Shown here one piece after another: positions 53,208 through 61,098 of a stretch of DNA of 64,000 bases. The position numbers and the translations under genes are program-made. Position 1 is the first letter of the stretch. Every line of letters begins with the position of its first letter. Location of the stretch: assembly GCF_000499205.1 (NCBI RefSeq), contig NZ_AWUK01000026.1, positions 1-64,000 of the forward strand, read 5' to 3'. The DNA is from Paenibacillus sp. MAEPY2. GTDB lineage: Bacteria > Bacillota > Bacilli > Paenibacillales > Paenibacillaceae. Under the pieces are notes generated by a model, which was not told the DNA's origin, made no database searches, and saw only the letters and a list, made by a program, of their open reading frames with translations.

Positions 53208-53783
53208 TTACGTAGTCTGGCCCTGCAAAACAGTCCACTTCTGCTCAGCGGGTGTTCTTTTCCGGCTTCTTGGCGCTTTGTCAAAGTATCCTATATGAAG
53301 AATGCCAACAAATCTTTCATTCTCGCGCAGTCCAATTCCTTTAAAAAATCCTTCATGCTGAATCATGGACTCTGTATCCCACAGCATGCCTAACCCTCGT
53401 TCCCATCCCAGCAGTTGGAAGCTCTGCATCATTTCGCAGGCAGCGGCATAATTGCGGTCATTAGTCAGACGATCCGGCCCTACAGCAGACATAACAATGA
53501 CATGGGCAGGAATATCAGTGAATCTCTTTTTAAACACATCCAGCAGTTTTCCCGGAATCAGCTTACCGAGCTTGCTCTGCGACATCTGTTCCAGCATGCA
53601 GTCCACCAGCCGTTTGCGTGCTTCTGGAGTTCCGGCATATACAACACGCCACGAACCAGCGTCAACGATTGGTTGAAGCCGTGTGGCCCTGTGCAGCAAT
53701 TCAACAACCAGCTCCTGTTCCACTGGGGTTGCATTACATTTACGAATACTTCTGCGTTCCCTAATCAATTCCGCCAGACTCAA
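53208..53783 (-). CDS. Nitroreductase-family protein (first of two)
   Basis: A protein of about 191 residues with the nitroreductase fold: ELIRERRSIRKCNATPVEQE for the phosphate-binding N-terminus, ATRLQPIVDAGSWRVVYAG, and NYAAACEMMQSFQLLGWERGLG with ILHIGYFDKAP at the end. It binds FMN and probably reduces quinones or nitro compounds. Either TTG 53783 (ten bases after AAGGAG) or GTG 53792 (very close to it) could be the start. It sits directly after a MarR regulator gene, suggesting induction by an electrophile or antibiotic. Confidence 0.85.
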   Translation of the reverse strand: MSLAELIRERRSIRKCNATPVEQELVVELLHRATRLQPIVDAGSWRVVYAGTPEARKRLVDCMLEQMSQSKLGKLIPGKLLDVFKKRFTDIPAHVIVMSAVGPDRLTNDRNYAAACEMMQSFQLLGWERGLGMLWDTESMIQHEGFFKGIGLRENERFVGILHIGYFDKAPRSRKRTPAEQKWTVLQGQTT

Positions 53784-53803
53784 GCGCTTCACTCTCCTTT
53801 GGT

Positions 53804-54286
53804 TTATCTGGATTCCATATCCATACTGTTGTCATGAAGAAATTGATGAATTATCTTTAGCTCCACTTCCGAATATTTGTCCATGGAACGATAGAAACGT
53901 TCAGCCTCATGTACATGCAGACGTTCATGCAGTTCAAAAATCTTCTTTCCTTGTGGGGATAACCGGAAGTAGCTCTCCTTCTTGTTGTCATTCATTTTCG
54001 TGCGTTTAACGAATCCTTCCTCCAGCAGTTTGTTGCCGATCTTGGTAATACTTGCTTTGGACAAATTCATCGCCTCGGCAATGCCCGTATTGTTAATGGG
54101 CTCATGCCTGCCGATGCAATCTATCATGTGAACAGCGGTCAAATGCTGAGGGATTTTGTCGATGCTTTCCCGCTGGGCGATACTTAGAAAATGTTCAATT
54201 TCCGTATCCTTGTGATTCTCATATACATGTAAAAACCGGATAAATTGGTCATACAGTAACTGTTTTGTTCGATCTTTTGAATCCAT
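53804..54286 (-). CDS. MarR-family transcriptional regulator
   Basis: A 160-residue winged-helix repressor. The recognition segment is GIAEAMNLSKASITKIGNKL and the wing VKRTKMNDNKKESYFRLS, followed by PQGKKIFELHERLHVHEAERF. It starts a three-gene operon with two nitroreductases and probably represses it until a ligand binds. AAGGAG lies about ten bases before the ATG. Inverted AT-rich sequence upstream (54320-54400, with several TTAACA/TGTTAA-like half-sites) could be its operator. Confidence 0.88.
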   Translation of the reverse strand: MDSKDRTKQLLYDQFIRFLHVYENHKDTEIEHFLSIAQRESIDKIPQHLTAVHMIDCIGRHEPINNTGIAEAMNLSKASITKIGNKLLEEGFVKRTKMNDNKKESYFRLSPQGKKIFELHERLHVHEAERFYRSMDKYSEVELKIIHQFLHDNSMDMESR

Positions 54287-54510
54287 TCTGCTATCGCTCC
54301 TTATTTACTTGTAAACAATAAAAAAACCTCAAATGATAAATCTTATTCACTAATTTAATCTTAAATAGTTTACCTGTTAACAATATATCACGAGTGATAA
54401 CGGTTATCAACTTTAAACTCTGGCCATGGAAATTTGGGATTTTAGAGAGATCCATTACCTATTGAACATTTGCTCTTTTTCAAGTACTATCAATTTAAAC
54501 AATTCAAATG

Positions 54511-54617
54511 ATCATATGTAACTGGCGAACACGGTGAACCGTGAGGGAGCATATGGTTTGTAATAAGCCGTACGCCTGGGCAGAGGTAAGGAATATTTAT
54601 TTCCTTGCCTCTTTTTT
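54511..54617 (+). promoter_or_regulatory. ZTP (pfl) riboswitch with intrinsic terminator
   Basis: The aptamer (54511-54582) shows the pfl hallmarks: ACTGGCGAAC, then GTGAGGGAGCATATG, and the conserved 3' block GCCGTACGCCTGGGCA (54567-54582). CATATG segments at 54513 and 54550 can close helix P1. A terminator stem follows at once, GAGGTAAGGAA (54583-54593) with TTCCTTGCCTC (54601-54611), then six T. ZTP or ZMP binding would block the terminator and turn on folD when 10-formyl-tetrahydrofolate is short. Nothing else was seen in 54287-54510 beyond the MarR promoter. Confidence 0.92.
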
Positions 54618-54639
54618 ATGTTGAAAGGGCGATGTGAAA

Positions 54640-55491
54640 ATGAGTACAGACACACTGATCTTGAATGGACAAACGGTAGCAGATTTTATGAAGGAAGACA
54701 TGGCCACAAAGGTTGGCATCCTTAAGGAAAAAGGCATTCAGCCTTGTCTCGCTACAATTCTCGTCGGAGATGATCCTTCCTCAGCGACCTATGTGCGTAT
54801 GAAAGGAAATGCTTGTGCTCGCTTAGGCGTGCATTCCATTAAGGTCGTTCTTTCTGCGGATACCACCACGGATGAATTGATTCAAGAAATTAACAAACTA
54901 AATGATGACCCTTCCGTACACGGTATTTTGCTTCAGCACCCTGTCCCGAATCATATCGATGAAAGAGCAGCTTTTGACGCCATTCGTATCGAAAAAGACG
55001 TTGATGGTGTAACGACCCTCGGTTTTGCACTTAATGCTTTTGGAGAAGCCGAATTCCCTTCCTGTACACCACAGGCTATCATGCGTATTCTGGATTTCTA
55101 CAATATTCAAATTGAGGGCAAACACGCGGTTGTCATCGGAAGAAGTCCCATCCTGGGCAAGCCTGTGTCAGCCATGCTGCTAAACCGAAATGCAACGGTG
55201 ACGACCTGCCACTCCAAAACTATGAATCTGGAAGAGATCGTGAAGCTTGGTGATATCGTCATTGCAGCCGTGGGTAAACCCCTGTTTGTCAAAGGAGACT
55301 GGATTAAACCGGGTGCTGTCGTTATTGACGCAGGTTATAACAAAGGGAATGTCGGAGATGTGGACTATGAAGCTTGCTTTGTTCCTTCTTCAGCCATTAC
55401 ACCTGTACCGGGCGGCGTTGGTCCTGTAACAATTGCAACGCTCATCGAACATACGATTAAATCTGCCTATAAGCTATCTGAAAATGCATAA
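54640..55491 (+). CDS. folD: Methylenetetrahydrofolate dehydrogenase/cyclohydrolase FolD
   Basis: A 283-residue bifunctional enzyme that converts 5,10-methylene-tetrahydrofolate to 10-formyl-tetrahydrofolate for purine synthesis. Catalytic Y51 and K55 are in SATYVRMKGNAC. HGILLQHPVPNHI and KDVDGVTTLGFALNAFG are family signatures, and the dinucleotide fold VVIGRSPILGKPVSAMLL and the C-terminal PVPGGVGPVTIATLIEHT are intact. ATG 54640 has AAAGGG at suitable distance; the GTG at 54634 is too close. It is controlled by the ZTP riboswitch just upstream. The sequence is notably divergent in the lead motif (LQHPVP, where LQLPLP is common), which suggests a second, riboswitch-controlled copy. Confidence 0.93.
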   Translation: MSTDTLILNGQTVADFMKEDMATKVGILKEKGIQPCLATILVGDDPSSATYVRMKGNACARLGVHSIKVVLSADTTTDELIQEINKLNDDPSVHGILLQHPVPNHIDERAAFDAIRIEKDVDGVTTLGFALNAFGEAEFPSCTPQAIMRILDFYNIQIEGKHAVVIGRSPILGKPVSAMLLNRNATVTTCHSKTMNLEEIVKLGDIVIAAVGKPLFVKGDWIKPGAVVIDAGYNKGNVGDVDYEACFVPSSAITPVPGGVGPVTIATLIEHTIKSAYKLSENA

Positions 55492-55507
55492 ATGAAATAG
55501 CGCAAAA

Positions 55508-55541
55508 AACAAGGTCCCTCCGATTGACGAGGGGCCTTGTT
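55508..55541 (+). terminator. Terminator after folD
   Basis: Arms AACAAGGTCCCTC and GAGGGGCCTTGTT pair with one T:G position and an eight-base loop, 17 bases after the folD stop. The T-rich flank is stronger on the minus strand, so termination on the plus strand may be partial. Confidence 0.65.
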
Positions 55542-55660
55542 AGTCTTTGAATACGGCTATAATTGAAAATAAGAACATATATATAGCTTTTTTTCTCTTT
55601 TTACAAACGGATCATATCTATATTATTATGAACAAGGCTTGGGAAGGAGATAAACATAAC

Positions 55661-56425
55661 TTGAAACCTTTAGTACAGCTGCTGCATTTTGGTTATCATC
55701 AAGCGATGAGTTGCATTTTTCCTGTGGCGATCTTTGGAACGTTGGCCCTCTCTAGCGTAATTCAGATCCCCTTTTTTTATCGCTATGATGCCATTCTGCT
55801 GATTTTATTAGCAGTGCAATACCTTATGTACCGGAGCGGATTGGAAACACGTGATGAAATCAAAGTCATATGTATATTTCACGTGATTGGTTTGGTGCTG
55901 GAGATGTATAAAGTGTGGATGGGATCCTGGTCATACCCTGAGCCTGGATATACCAAGCTCTTTGGTGTTCCCCTTTATAGTGGATTTATGTATGCAAGTG
56001 TAGCAAGCTTTATGTGTCAAATATGGCGCAGATTGCGTATGGACATGACTGGATGGCCCGGGTTTGCATCTTCGGTTCTGTTAGGAGGAGCCATCTATAT
56101 CAACTCTTTTACACATCATTTTATTCCCGATTTTCGTTGGTGGTTGACGGCTCTTGTATTTATAGTTTTTCGGAAAACATGGATTATCTATCGGGTACGA
56201 TTGACGACCTATCGAATGCCGCTTACGCTCGCTTTCATCATCGTAGGTTTTTTCATCTGGACAGCTGAAAATATAGCTACTTTTTTTAATGGCTGGAAAT
56301 ACCCTGATCAACATGACTCCTGGCAGCTGGTTAGTTTTAGCAAAATCAGTTCGTGGTTCCTACTCGTGATTATTAGTGTCATCATTGTTGCCCAGCTTAA
56401 ATATGTCAAAGCCAATCGAAAATAG
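55661..56425 (+). CDS. DUF817-family integral membrane protein
   Basis: A polytopic membrane protein of about 254 residues with seven or eight hydrophobic segments and the DUF817 features LEMYKVWMGSWSYPEPGYTKLFGVPLYSGFMY and WTAENIATFFNGWKYPDQ. Function is unknown (YoaT in Bacillus subtilis). The open frame reaches 55547, but TTG 55661 lies after GGGAAGGAG; an ATG at 55628 has no ribosome binding site. It is between folD and uppP, each with its own control, so the grouping says little about its role. Confidence 0.75.
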   Translation: MKPLVQLLHFGYHQAMSCIFPVAIFGTLALSSVIQIPFFYRYDAILLILLAVQYLMYRSGLETRDEIKVICIFHVIGLVLEMYKVWMGSWSYPEPGYTKLFGVPLYSGFMYASVASFMCQIWRRLRMDMTGWPGFASSVLLGGAIYINSFTHHFIPDFRWWLTALVFIVFRKTWIIYRVRLTTYRMPLTLAFIIVGFFIWTAENIATFFNGWKYPDQHDSWQLVSFSKISSWFLLVIISVIIVAQLKYVKANRK

Positions 56426-56517
56426 GTTCTATACATTTGCAAGTTCTGAAAGATAACCGTTATGATTGTATGGAATGCTGAGTTGGTAAATGAAGAAAAT
56501 ATGAGTAGGAGGATACA

Positions 56518-57330
56518 ATGGAAGACATTATTTTGTGGTTGAAATATGTATTATTAGGTATCGTACAAGGGGCTACTGAGCCTATTCCGGTTTCTTCAAG
56601 CGGACATTTAATTATTGCTCAACGATTGCTTGGCATGAAGCAGAATGGATTATCCTTTGAAATTTTGACAAACACAGCCTCACTGATTGCCATTATGTTT
56701 ATCTTTAGGGAAGATATCAAAAAACTTATTGTCGGAGGCTGGCGATTCCTAATCTCTCGCAATGCAGCGTACAGAGCAGATTTCATGTTTTGTCTATACA
56801 TAATCATTGGTACTCTCCCTGCTGCGATCGGAGCTGTGCTATTCAAGGATAAAATTGAAGAAATATTCACTTCTGTCTATACGGTTGCGATTAGTTTACT
56901 GATCACAGGGGTTGCTCTGTGGCTCATTCGAAACCTTCGCGGGCGGAAAAGAGATGGCGATTTGTCGGTGAAAGACGCAGTACTGGTAGGTCTTGCTCAG
57001 GCCGTGGCTCTTATTCCGGGGATAAGCCGCTCTGGTGCAACAGTCATTGCATCTATCGCTGTCGGGATGAAACAAGAAACGGCATTGAAATTTTCCTTTA
57101 TGCTCTATATTCCGATTAGCATCGGCGGGGTAATATTAGGTGCATCTGATATCGTAACCGATCCGCACCGTACGCAATTGGCTATACCTTACATTTTAGC
57201 GTTCATCACTACGCTTATCGTTACATATTTTTCAATGAGATGGTTCATGGGAATTATGGCTAGAGGGAACTTGATTTATTTTTCATACTATTGCTTCGTA
57301 GTCGGAATTCTTTTACTTATCTTTTTGTAA
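56518..57330 (+). CDS. uppP: Undecaprenyl-diphosphate phosphatase UppP (BacA)
   Basis: A 270-residue membrane enzyme that recycles the cell-wall lipid carrier by removing a phosphate from undecaprenyl diphosphate; excess gives bacitracin resistance. The two active-site motifs are present: GATEPIPVSSSGHL (18-31, with E21 and H30) and ALIPGISRSGATV (164-176, with R171). There are about eight helices. The motif has EPIP where most members have EFLP, a small variant also seen in other Bacillales copies. GGAGGATACA precedes the ATG. It is monocistronic with a shared terminator downstream. Confidence 0.93.
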   Translation: MEDIILWLKYVLLGIVQGATEPIPVSSSGHLIIAQRLLGMKQNGLSFEILTNTASLIAIMFIFREDIKKLIVGGWRFLISRNAAYRADFMFCLYIIIGTLPAAIGAVLFKDKIEEIFTSVYTVAISLLITGVALWLIRNLRGRKRDGDLSVKDAVLVGLAQAVALIPGISRSGATVIASIAVGMKQETALKFSFMLYIPISIGGVILGASDIVTDPHRTQLAIPYILAFITTLIVTYFSMRWFMGIMARGNLIYFSYYCFVVGILLLIFL

Positions 57331-57351
57331 AACAGGAGCTAAATGTAACGT

Positions 57352-57390
57352 AAAAGGGAACAACCTCTATACAATGGGTTGTTCCCTTTT
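57352..57390. terminator. Bidirectional terminator between uppP and the convergent gene
   Basis: A perfect 14-base-pair stem, AAAAGGGAACAACC with GGTTGTTCCCTTTT, with an 11-base loop and T runs on both strands. It serves uppP and the minus-strand membrane protein gene ending at 57415. Confidence 0.9.
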
Positions 57391-57414
57391 TATTACCCTC
57401 CGTACGTCCACTCC

Positions 57415-58116
57415 TTAACTCTCTCCAAGAACCATGGAACCCATATCATTCGAATCTTCAATTTGTTTATGGTTTATAAGCTCTCCTCTGTCGTTGAATC
57501 CCTTGATTTCATACGGAATAGTTGCAGAGGAGGGCAGGAATACAAACCAGATTATGCTTTCCGGGCCCACCTCCACCAGCTTGGCTTCGGTAACTACCGG
57601 TTTATCATTTTCTTTGAACTCGACGGTAACACGCTTAATAGCGGGGTCTAATATATGTCCGAACATCATAGGGAAAGGTTTCGATATATGACTCAATTGA
57701 GGTATGCTCATATAATCCAGCGCTGACGTGAATTGAGATGATTCACCAATGGAATATCCGCCACCCCACGCCCACTTCCAGCCGAATACTATTTTACGCG
57801 CATACTCCATCTGAAGATTGCTGCTATTTGCCTGACTCGTTTTTTGTTTAAACAAAACCATTCCCCCGTCTACCGGTTCTTGATGAATGATCTGTAATGA
57901 ATCATTATGACCTCTAAACCGCTCAATCGCTTCTTCAGGAGTTTTTCCTATAGGAATATGCATGGTTTCACTCATTCCCATTGCCTTGGACATACGCCAA
58001 TCGGACAATCCACCAGCCTTGTCATTAACATAAATAAATGCGATGCACACTATGAGGAAAAGTAAGATGACTATTGCTGTAATTCGAATGCTTCGTTTGC
58101 TTCGCATTGTTTGCAT
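57415..58116 (-). CDS. Membrane-anchored protein of unknown function
   Basis: A 233-residue protein with one N-terminal membrane helix (about 11-30, RITAIVILLFLIVCIAFIYV) and a beta-rich outer domain. It has an EAIERFRGHNDSLQIIHQE segment, a KIVFGWKWAWGGGYSIGES stretch and a LVEVGPESIIWFVFLPSSA strand, none of which I can tie to a named family. ATG 58116 follows AAGGAG; the GTG at 58128 overlaps it. It starts 34 bases after a lipoprotein gene and is probably co-transcribed with it. Role unknown. Confidence 0.65.
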   Translation of the reverse strand: MQTMRSKRSIRITAIVILLFLIVCIAFIYVNDKAGGLSDWRMSKAMGMSETMHIPIGKTPEEAIERFRGHNDSLQIIHQEPVDGGMVLFKQKTSQANSSNLQMEYARKIVFGWKWAWGGGYSIGESSQFTSALDYMSIPQLSHISKPFPMMFGHILDPAIKRVTVEFKENDKPVVTEAKLVEVGPESIIWFVFLPSSATIPYEIKGFNDRGELINHKQIEDSNDMGSMVLGES

Positions 58117-58149
58117 TACTACGTCCACTCCTTCAGATAACGCTAATTA

Positions 58150-58569
58150 CTATTCTCCCGCTTTTTCCAAATCCTCTCGCCCTGTTGTCTCAAGTTTTTT
58201 TAGATCATAATCAGAGGGCAGTGGTTCAATATCCACATAGTAGTCCGAATTGCTTGTCAGCGACAAGCGGCCTTTGGCAGCGTCAAAAGAAAATTTCTCG
58301 AACACGTACAGTGAAAAACCTTCTCCTTGATGCAACGTTGCCGTTTGTGATGTATTCCCCTCCCCTGTCATCAAATCAAAACGTTCAGTCTCCGGTCGCG
58401 GCGTTTCAGAGGTTACCTCATTTTCTGTCGTGGGAGTTGAAACTGACTCATTGGTTACTGCGGATGGTTCAGGGCTTGCCGACGGCTCTGTTTCCCCAGA
58501 GCAAGCTGTAAGTGCAAGTAACATGACAAACATCGGGATCTTCATATAAACAGAACGAAATTCATTCAT
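58150..58569 (-). CDS. Small lipoprotein of unknown function
   Basis: A 139-residue lipoprotein with lipobox LTAC (Cys23). A 50-residue low-complexity linker rich in Ser, Thr, Pro and Glu follows, then a compact domain (FSLYVFEKFSFDAAKGRLSL and SNSDYYVDIEPLPSDYDLKK). The open frame continues to 58659, but GGAAGGAGTACTACAA before ATG 58569 decides the start. It leads the membrane-protein gene at 57415. Function unknown. Confidence 0.7.
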   Translation of the reverse strand: MNEFRSVYMKIPMFVMLLALTACSGETEPSASPEPSAVTNESVSTPTTENEVTSETPRPETERFDLMTGEGNTSQTATLHQGEGFSLYVFEKFSFDAAKGRLSLTSNSDYYVDIEPLPSDYDLKKLETTGREDLEKAGE

Positions 58570-58792
58570 TTGTAGTACTCCTTCCAAGTTAATTGTTAAT
58601 ACGTTATTACCCATGGAAGCGGCTGGAAACCCGTATTTATACTTTATAGATTTATACACATACTGTAAATCCCTTTAACTTACTTATAAAATATCGCAAA
58701 CATCTCCCTATTCTCATGATATGACTCTCCCCTCCTTCTCCATTCACCACTTGCGGAAAGACTCTATTGGGAGAACAAACCCTGCTTATAAC

Positions 58793-58820
58793 AAAAAAAG
58801 TCGCCATAATGGCGACTTTT
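58793..58820 (-). terminator. Terminator of the bshB2 operon (AGTCGCC family)
   Basis: AAAAGTCGCC and GGCGACTTTT form a ten-base-pair stem with a five-base loop at 58796-58820. An A run at 58793-58799 gives the T tract on the minus strand. It is about 35 bases past the stop at 58854. Confidence 0.85.
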
Positions 58821-58853
58821 AGGCAAATTAGATGTTGGCAAACTGTAGTAAAA

Positions 58854-59528
58854 TTAATTGAATTTATACGTCCAGAATGCTTCTCTTCCAAATCGATTCC
58901 GAATTTGTTCATCATCCAATTCCCGCTTGCCGACAAGTTCCGGCGCCTGGAATTGCGAACGGTGAGCTCGGATCGACGCCATTTTCTCGGCAAGGAATCC
59001 GCTCACATCTTCAATCACATCCGCTTTCCCGATGCTCTCCTCATGATTGTTGGAGAATGCACAGCAGTATACAATAGGTCTCTCTTCAGCGGGTAATCGA
59101 CCAATCGTTCGCGTAACCGCAGCTCCGGTTGCATCATGATCGGGATGCACACTATACCCCGGATAGAAAGTAATGACCAGTGACGGATTAAGCTCTTTGA
59201 TCAGCGCCAAGATATGGCCATCTAGCAGTTCAGGGTCTTCAAACTCGATCATTTTATCGTGAAAACCGAGCATCCTTAAATCTTGAATGCCAATTGCGTT
59301 GGAGGACTCTATGAGTTCATCCTTACGAATTATTGGCAAGGTGACACGGTTGGCAAATGGAGGGATGCCCATATTACGTCCCATCTCCCCTAGAGTCAGG
59401 CAAGCATAAGTGACTTGAGCACCGCCTTTTATGTATTTCGCCAACGTTCCCGATGCAGTGAACGCTTCATCGTCAGGATGGGGAAACACAACTAAAATGC
59501 GTTGATGTTCAATCTGTTTGTTATTCAT
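58854..59528 (-). CDS. bshB2: Bacillithiol biosynthesis deacetylase BshB2
   Basis: A protein of about 224 residues of the LmbE/PIG-L zinc deacetylase family. It removes acetate from GlcNAc-malate in bacillithiol synthesis. Zinc-binding HPDDE is at 17-21, and HPDHDATGAAV holds the third ligand. The FYPGYSVHPDH segment is typical of BshB2 (YojG). The frame could start at 59552, overlapping yojF by one base, but GGAGGATC before ATG 59528 is a better site. It follows yojF directly, as in Bacillus subtilis. Confidence 0.9.
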   Translation of the reverse strand: MNNKQIEHQRILVVFPHPDDEAFTASGTLAKYIKGGAQVTYACLTLGEMGRNMGIPPFANRVTLPIIRKDELIESSNAIGIQDLRMLGFHDKMIEFEDPELLDGHILALIKELNPSLVITFYPGYSVHPDHDATGAAVTRTIGRLPAEERPIVYCCAFSNNHEESIGKADVIEDVSGFLAEKMASIRAHRSQFQAPELVGKRELDDEQIRNRFGREAFWTYKFN

Positions 59529-59551
59529 GCTTATTTGATCCTCCGCTTTCA

Positions 59552-59896
59552 TCAGAACAATTCCCGACTAAGTTGTAAGGCTACAACCAGCTTTCCTTGA
59601 CTATCGTGACCAGCCAGAATGAGTCGTTCTTGTTCCAGCTCGTCAATGTGTGTAAGTCCCTCAGCGTAAATCCAGCCGTGAGTAGTCTTTAAGCCAACTC
59701 GGTATGGGCCCGTGCCCGATATAGATCCTTGCGTATATCGTATGACCGCATTGGAAATGAATGCCGACCCCGGGTGCCTGGTGCTATCAAAGTGACTGGC
59801 GTAAGCACCTGACGTGAGTTCGAGGTGTAAATATAGGTCCTGATCGAGAAGTTGATTGATCCGGTGTTGGATGTCTTGAGGCTCTATTGGCTGCAT
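59552..59896 (-). CDS. yojF: YojF family protein (DUF1806)
   Basis: A 114-residue protein of the DUF1806 family, found next to bshB2 in many Bacillales. Recognisable features are LYLHLELTSGAYASHF, then a VIRYTQGSISGTGPYRVGLKT strand pair and GWIYAEGLTHID. It probably takes part in bacillithiol metabolism, but its biochemical role is unknown. AAAAGGAGGCCGCC precedes the ATG. Its stop codon shares a base with an upstream possible start of bshB2, so the two are one operon. Confidence 0.87.
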   Translation of the reverse strand: MQPIEPQDIQHRINQLLDQDLYLHLELTSGAYASHFDSTRHPGSAFISNAVIRYTQGSISGTGPYRVGLKTTHGWIYAEGLTHIDELEQERLILAGHDSQGKLVVALQLSRELF

Positions 59897-59997
59897 GGCG
59901 GCCTCCTTTTGAGTAAAAAGTAACGTGCTACAACCATTTTAACATATGTCCCGTGAGAATAAACATGGAATGAGTGAGCGAATGTTTTTAGCACTCT

Positions 59998-60915
59998 TTA
60001 CTGACTGCTTTCTATAGAATCCTCTTCTTTTTGCACAGGTTCGGAGCACTCTCTTCTTAATAGCGCAATTTCATGTCGATAAGGAGCATTTTTATATTTT
60101 ATTTTGCCAATCGACGGCGTCTCGAGTAGTTTCGGAAGCGACACGAGCTGGGGATGGTGCACGATATAATCCAAAGCCTGAAGCCCGATATGTCCGTGCC
60201 CGATGTTCTCATGGCGATCTTTCCTCGATCCCCGCACATTTTTGGAATCATTGATGTGCAGTACTTTCAATCGCTCTAGGCCAATGACCTTATCAAACTG
60301 CTCCAGTACCCCGTCAAAATGATGAACGATGTCGTATCCTGCATCATGAACATGACAAGTATCCAGACATATGGAGAGTCGTTCATTCCGTTGCACGCCA
60401 TTGACAATCTGTGCCAGTTCTTCAAAGCTTGTTCCGCATTCTGTTCCTTTTCCGGCCATCGTCTCCAACGAAATCTGGACCTCAGGGTAATTGTCGTCCT
60501 GTAATACTTCGTTTAATCCCTGGATAATTTGCCGAATGCCGATGTCTACCCCAGCGTTAACATGGGCACCGGGATGAAGAACAAGCTGATTTGATCCAAG
60601 TGAAGCCGTTCTCTCAATCTCATCCCGCAGGAATTGTACGCTAAAATCAAATACCTCTCGTTTGTAGCTATTAGCCAAATTTATCAGGAACGGAGCATGC
60701 ACAACAATGTTGGAAATGCCCTGCTGCTTCATGTGCATATGGCCTGCTTCTATATTATATTGCGAAATAGGTTTTCGTTTCGAATTCTGCGGTGCACCTG
60801 TGTACATCAGAAAAGTAGATGCCCCATAAGAAGCGGCTTCCTTACTCGCCTGCAGAAGCATCTCTTTCCCGCCAAAGGATACATGAGATCCAATGAGCAG
60901 ATCACACCTTTTCAT
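59998..60915 (-). CDS. nfo: Deoxyribonuclease IV (AP endonuclease, Nfo)
   Basis: A 305-residue zinc endonuclease that cuts DNA at abasic sites during base-excision repair. It has the TIM-barrel family pattern LIGSHVSFGGKEMLLQAS, VVHAPFLINLAN, LVLHPGAHVNAGV, SLETMAGKGTECG, LDTCHVHDAGYD and NDSKNVRGSRKDRHENIGHGHIG, which supply the zinc His, Glu and Asp ligands. It matches Bacillus subtilis YqfS closely along its whole length. ATG 60915 or a TTG two codons earlier could start it; AAGGAGG is 12 or 6 bases upstream respectively. It is a single gene before the yojF operon. Confidence 0.94.
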   Translation of the reverse strand: MKRCDLLIGSHVSFGGKEMLLQASKEAASYGASTFLMYTGAPQNSKRKPISQYNIEAGHMHMKQQGISNIVVHAPFLINLANSYKREVFDFSVQFLRDEIERTASLGSNQLVLHPGAHVNAGVDIGIRQIIQGLNEVLQDDNYPEVQISLETMAGKGTECGTSFEELAQIVNGVQRNERLSICLDTCHVHDAGYDIVHHFDGVLEQFDKVIGLERLKVLHINDSKNVRGSRKDRHENIGHGHIGLQALDYIVHHPQLVSLPKLLETPSIGKIKYKNAPYRHEIALLRRECSEPVQKEEDSIESSQ

Positions 60916-61017
60916 TACCAACCACTTCCTCCTTGGATTCCATCATTTCATTATCAGTGAAATTTGATGAATTGGCTAATGGGAAATGGCGGTGGTGAAG
61001 GAGATCAGAGGAAGGCA

Positions 61018-61039
61018 AAAAAGCCGCCGATTGGCGACT
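61018..61039 (-). terminator. Terminator of the GH43 gene (AGTCGCC family)
   Basis: AGCCGCC (61022-61028) and GGCGACT (61033-61039) pair fully, with one U:G, only in the minus-strand RNA. An A run at 61017-61022 gives the T tract. It is about 60 bases past the stop at 61099. Confidence 0.75.
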
Positions 61040-61098
61040 CTTTTATACACCTCAATTCTCAGAACAACCGTTTCATTCTTGATTCTCATGCTGCTTCC

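Noticed and set aside
58652..58993. Minus-strand frame of 113 codons overlapping the end of bshB2
   Set aside because: It is an out-of-frame shadow of bshB2 and its terminator, ending in low-complexity sequence.
115..61039. AGTCGCC hairpins considered as REP/MITE transposable repeats
   Set aside because: Similarity ends at the stem and T run, and no flanking target duplications were seen. They are kept as terminators, with the origin left open in the findings.
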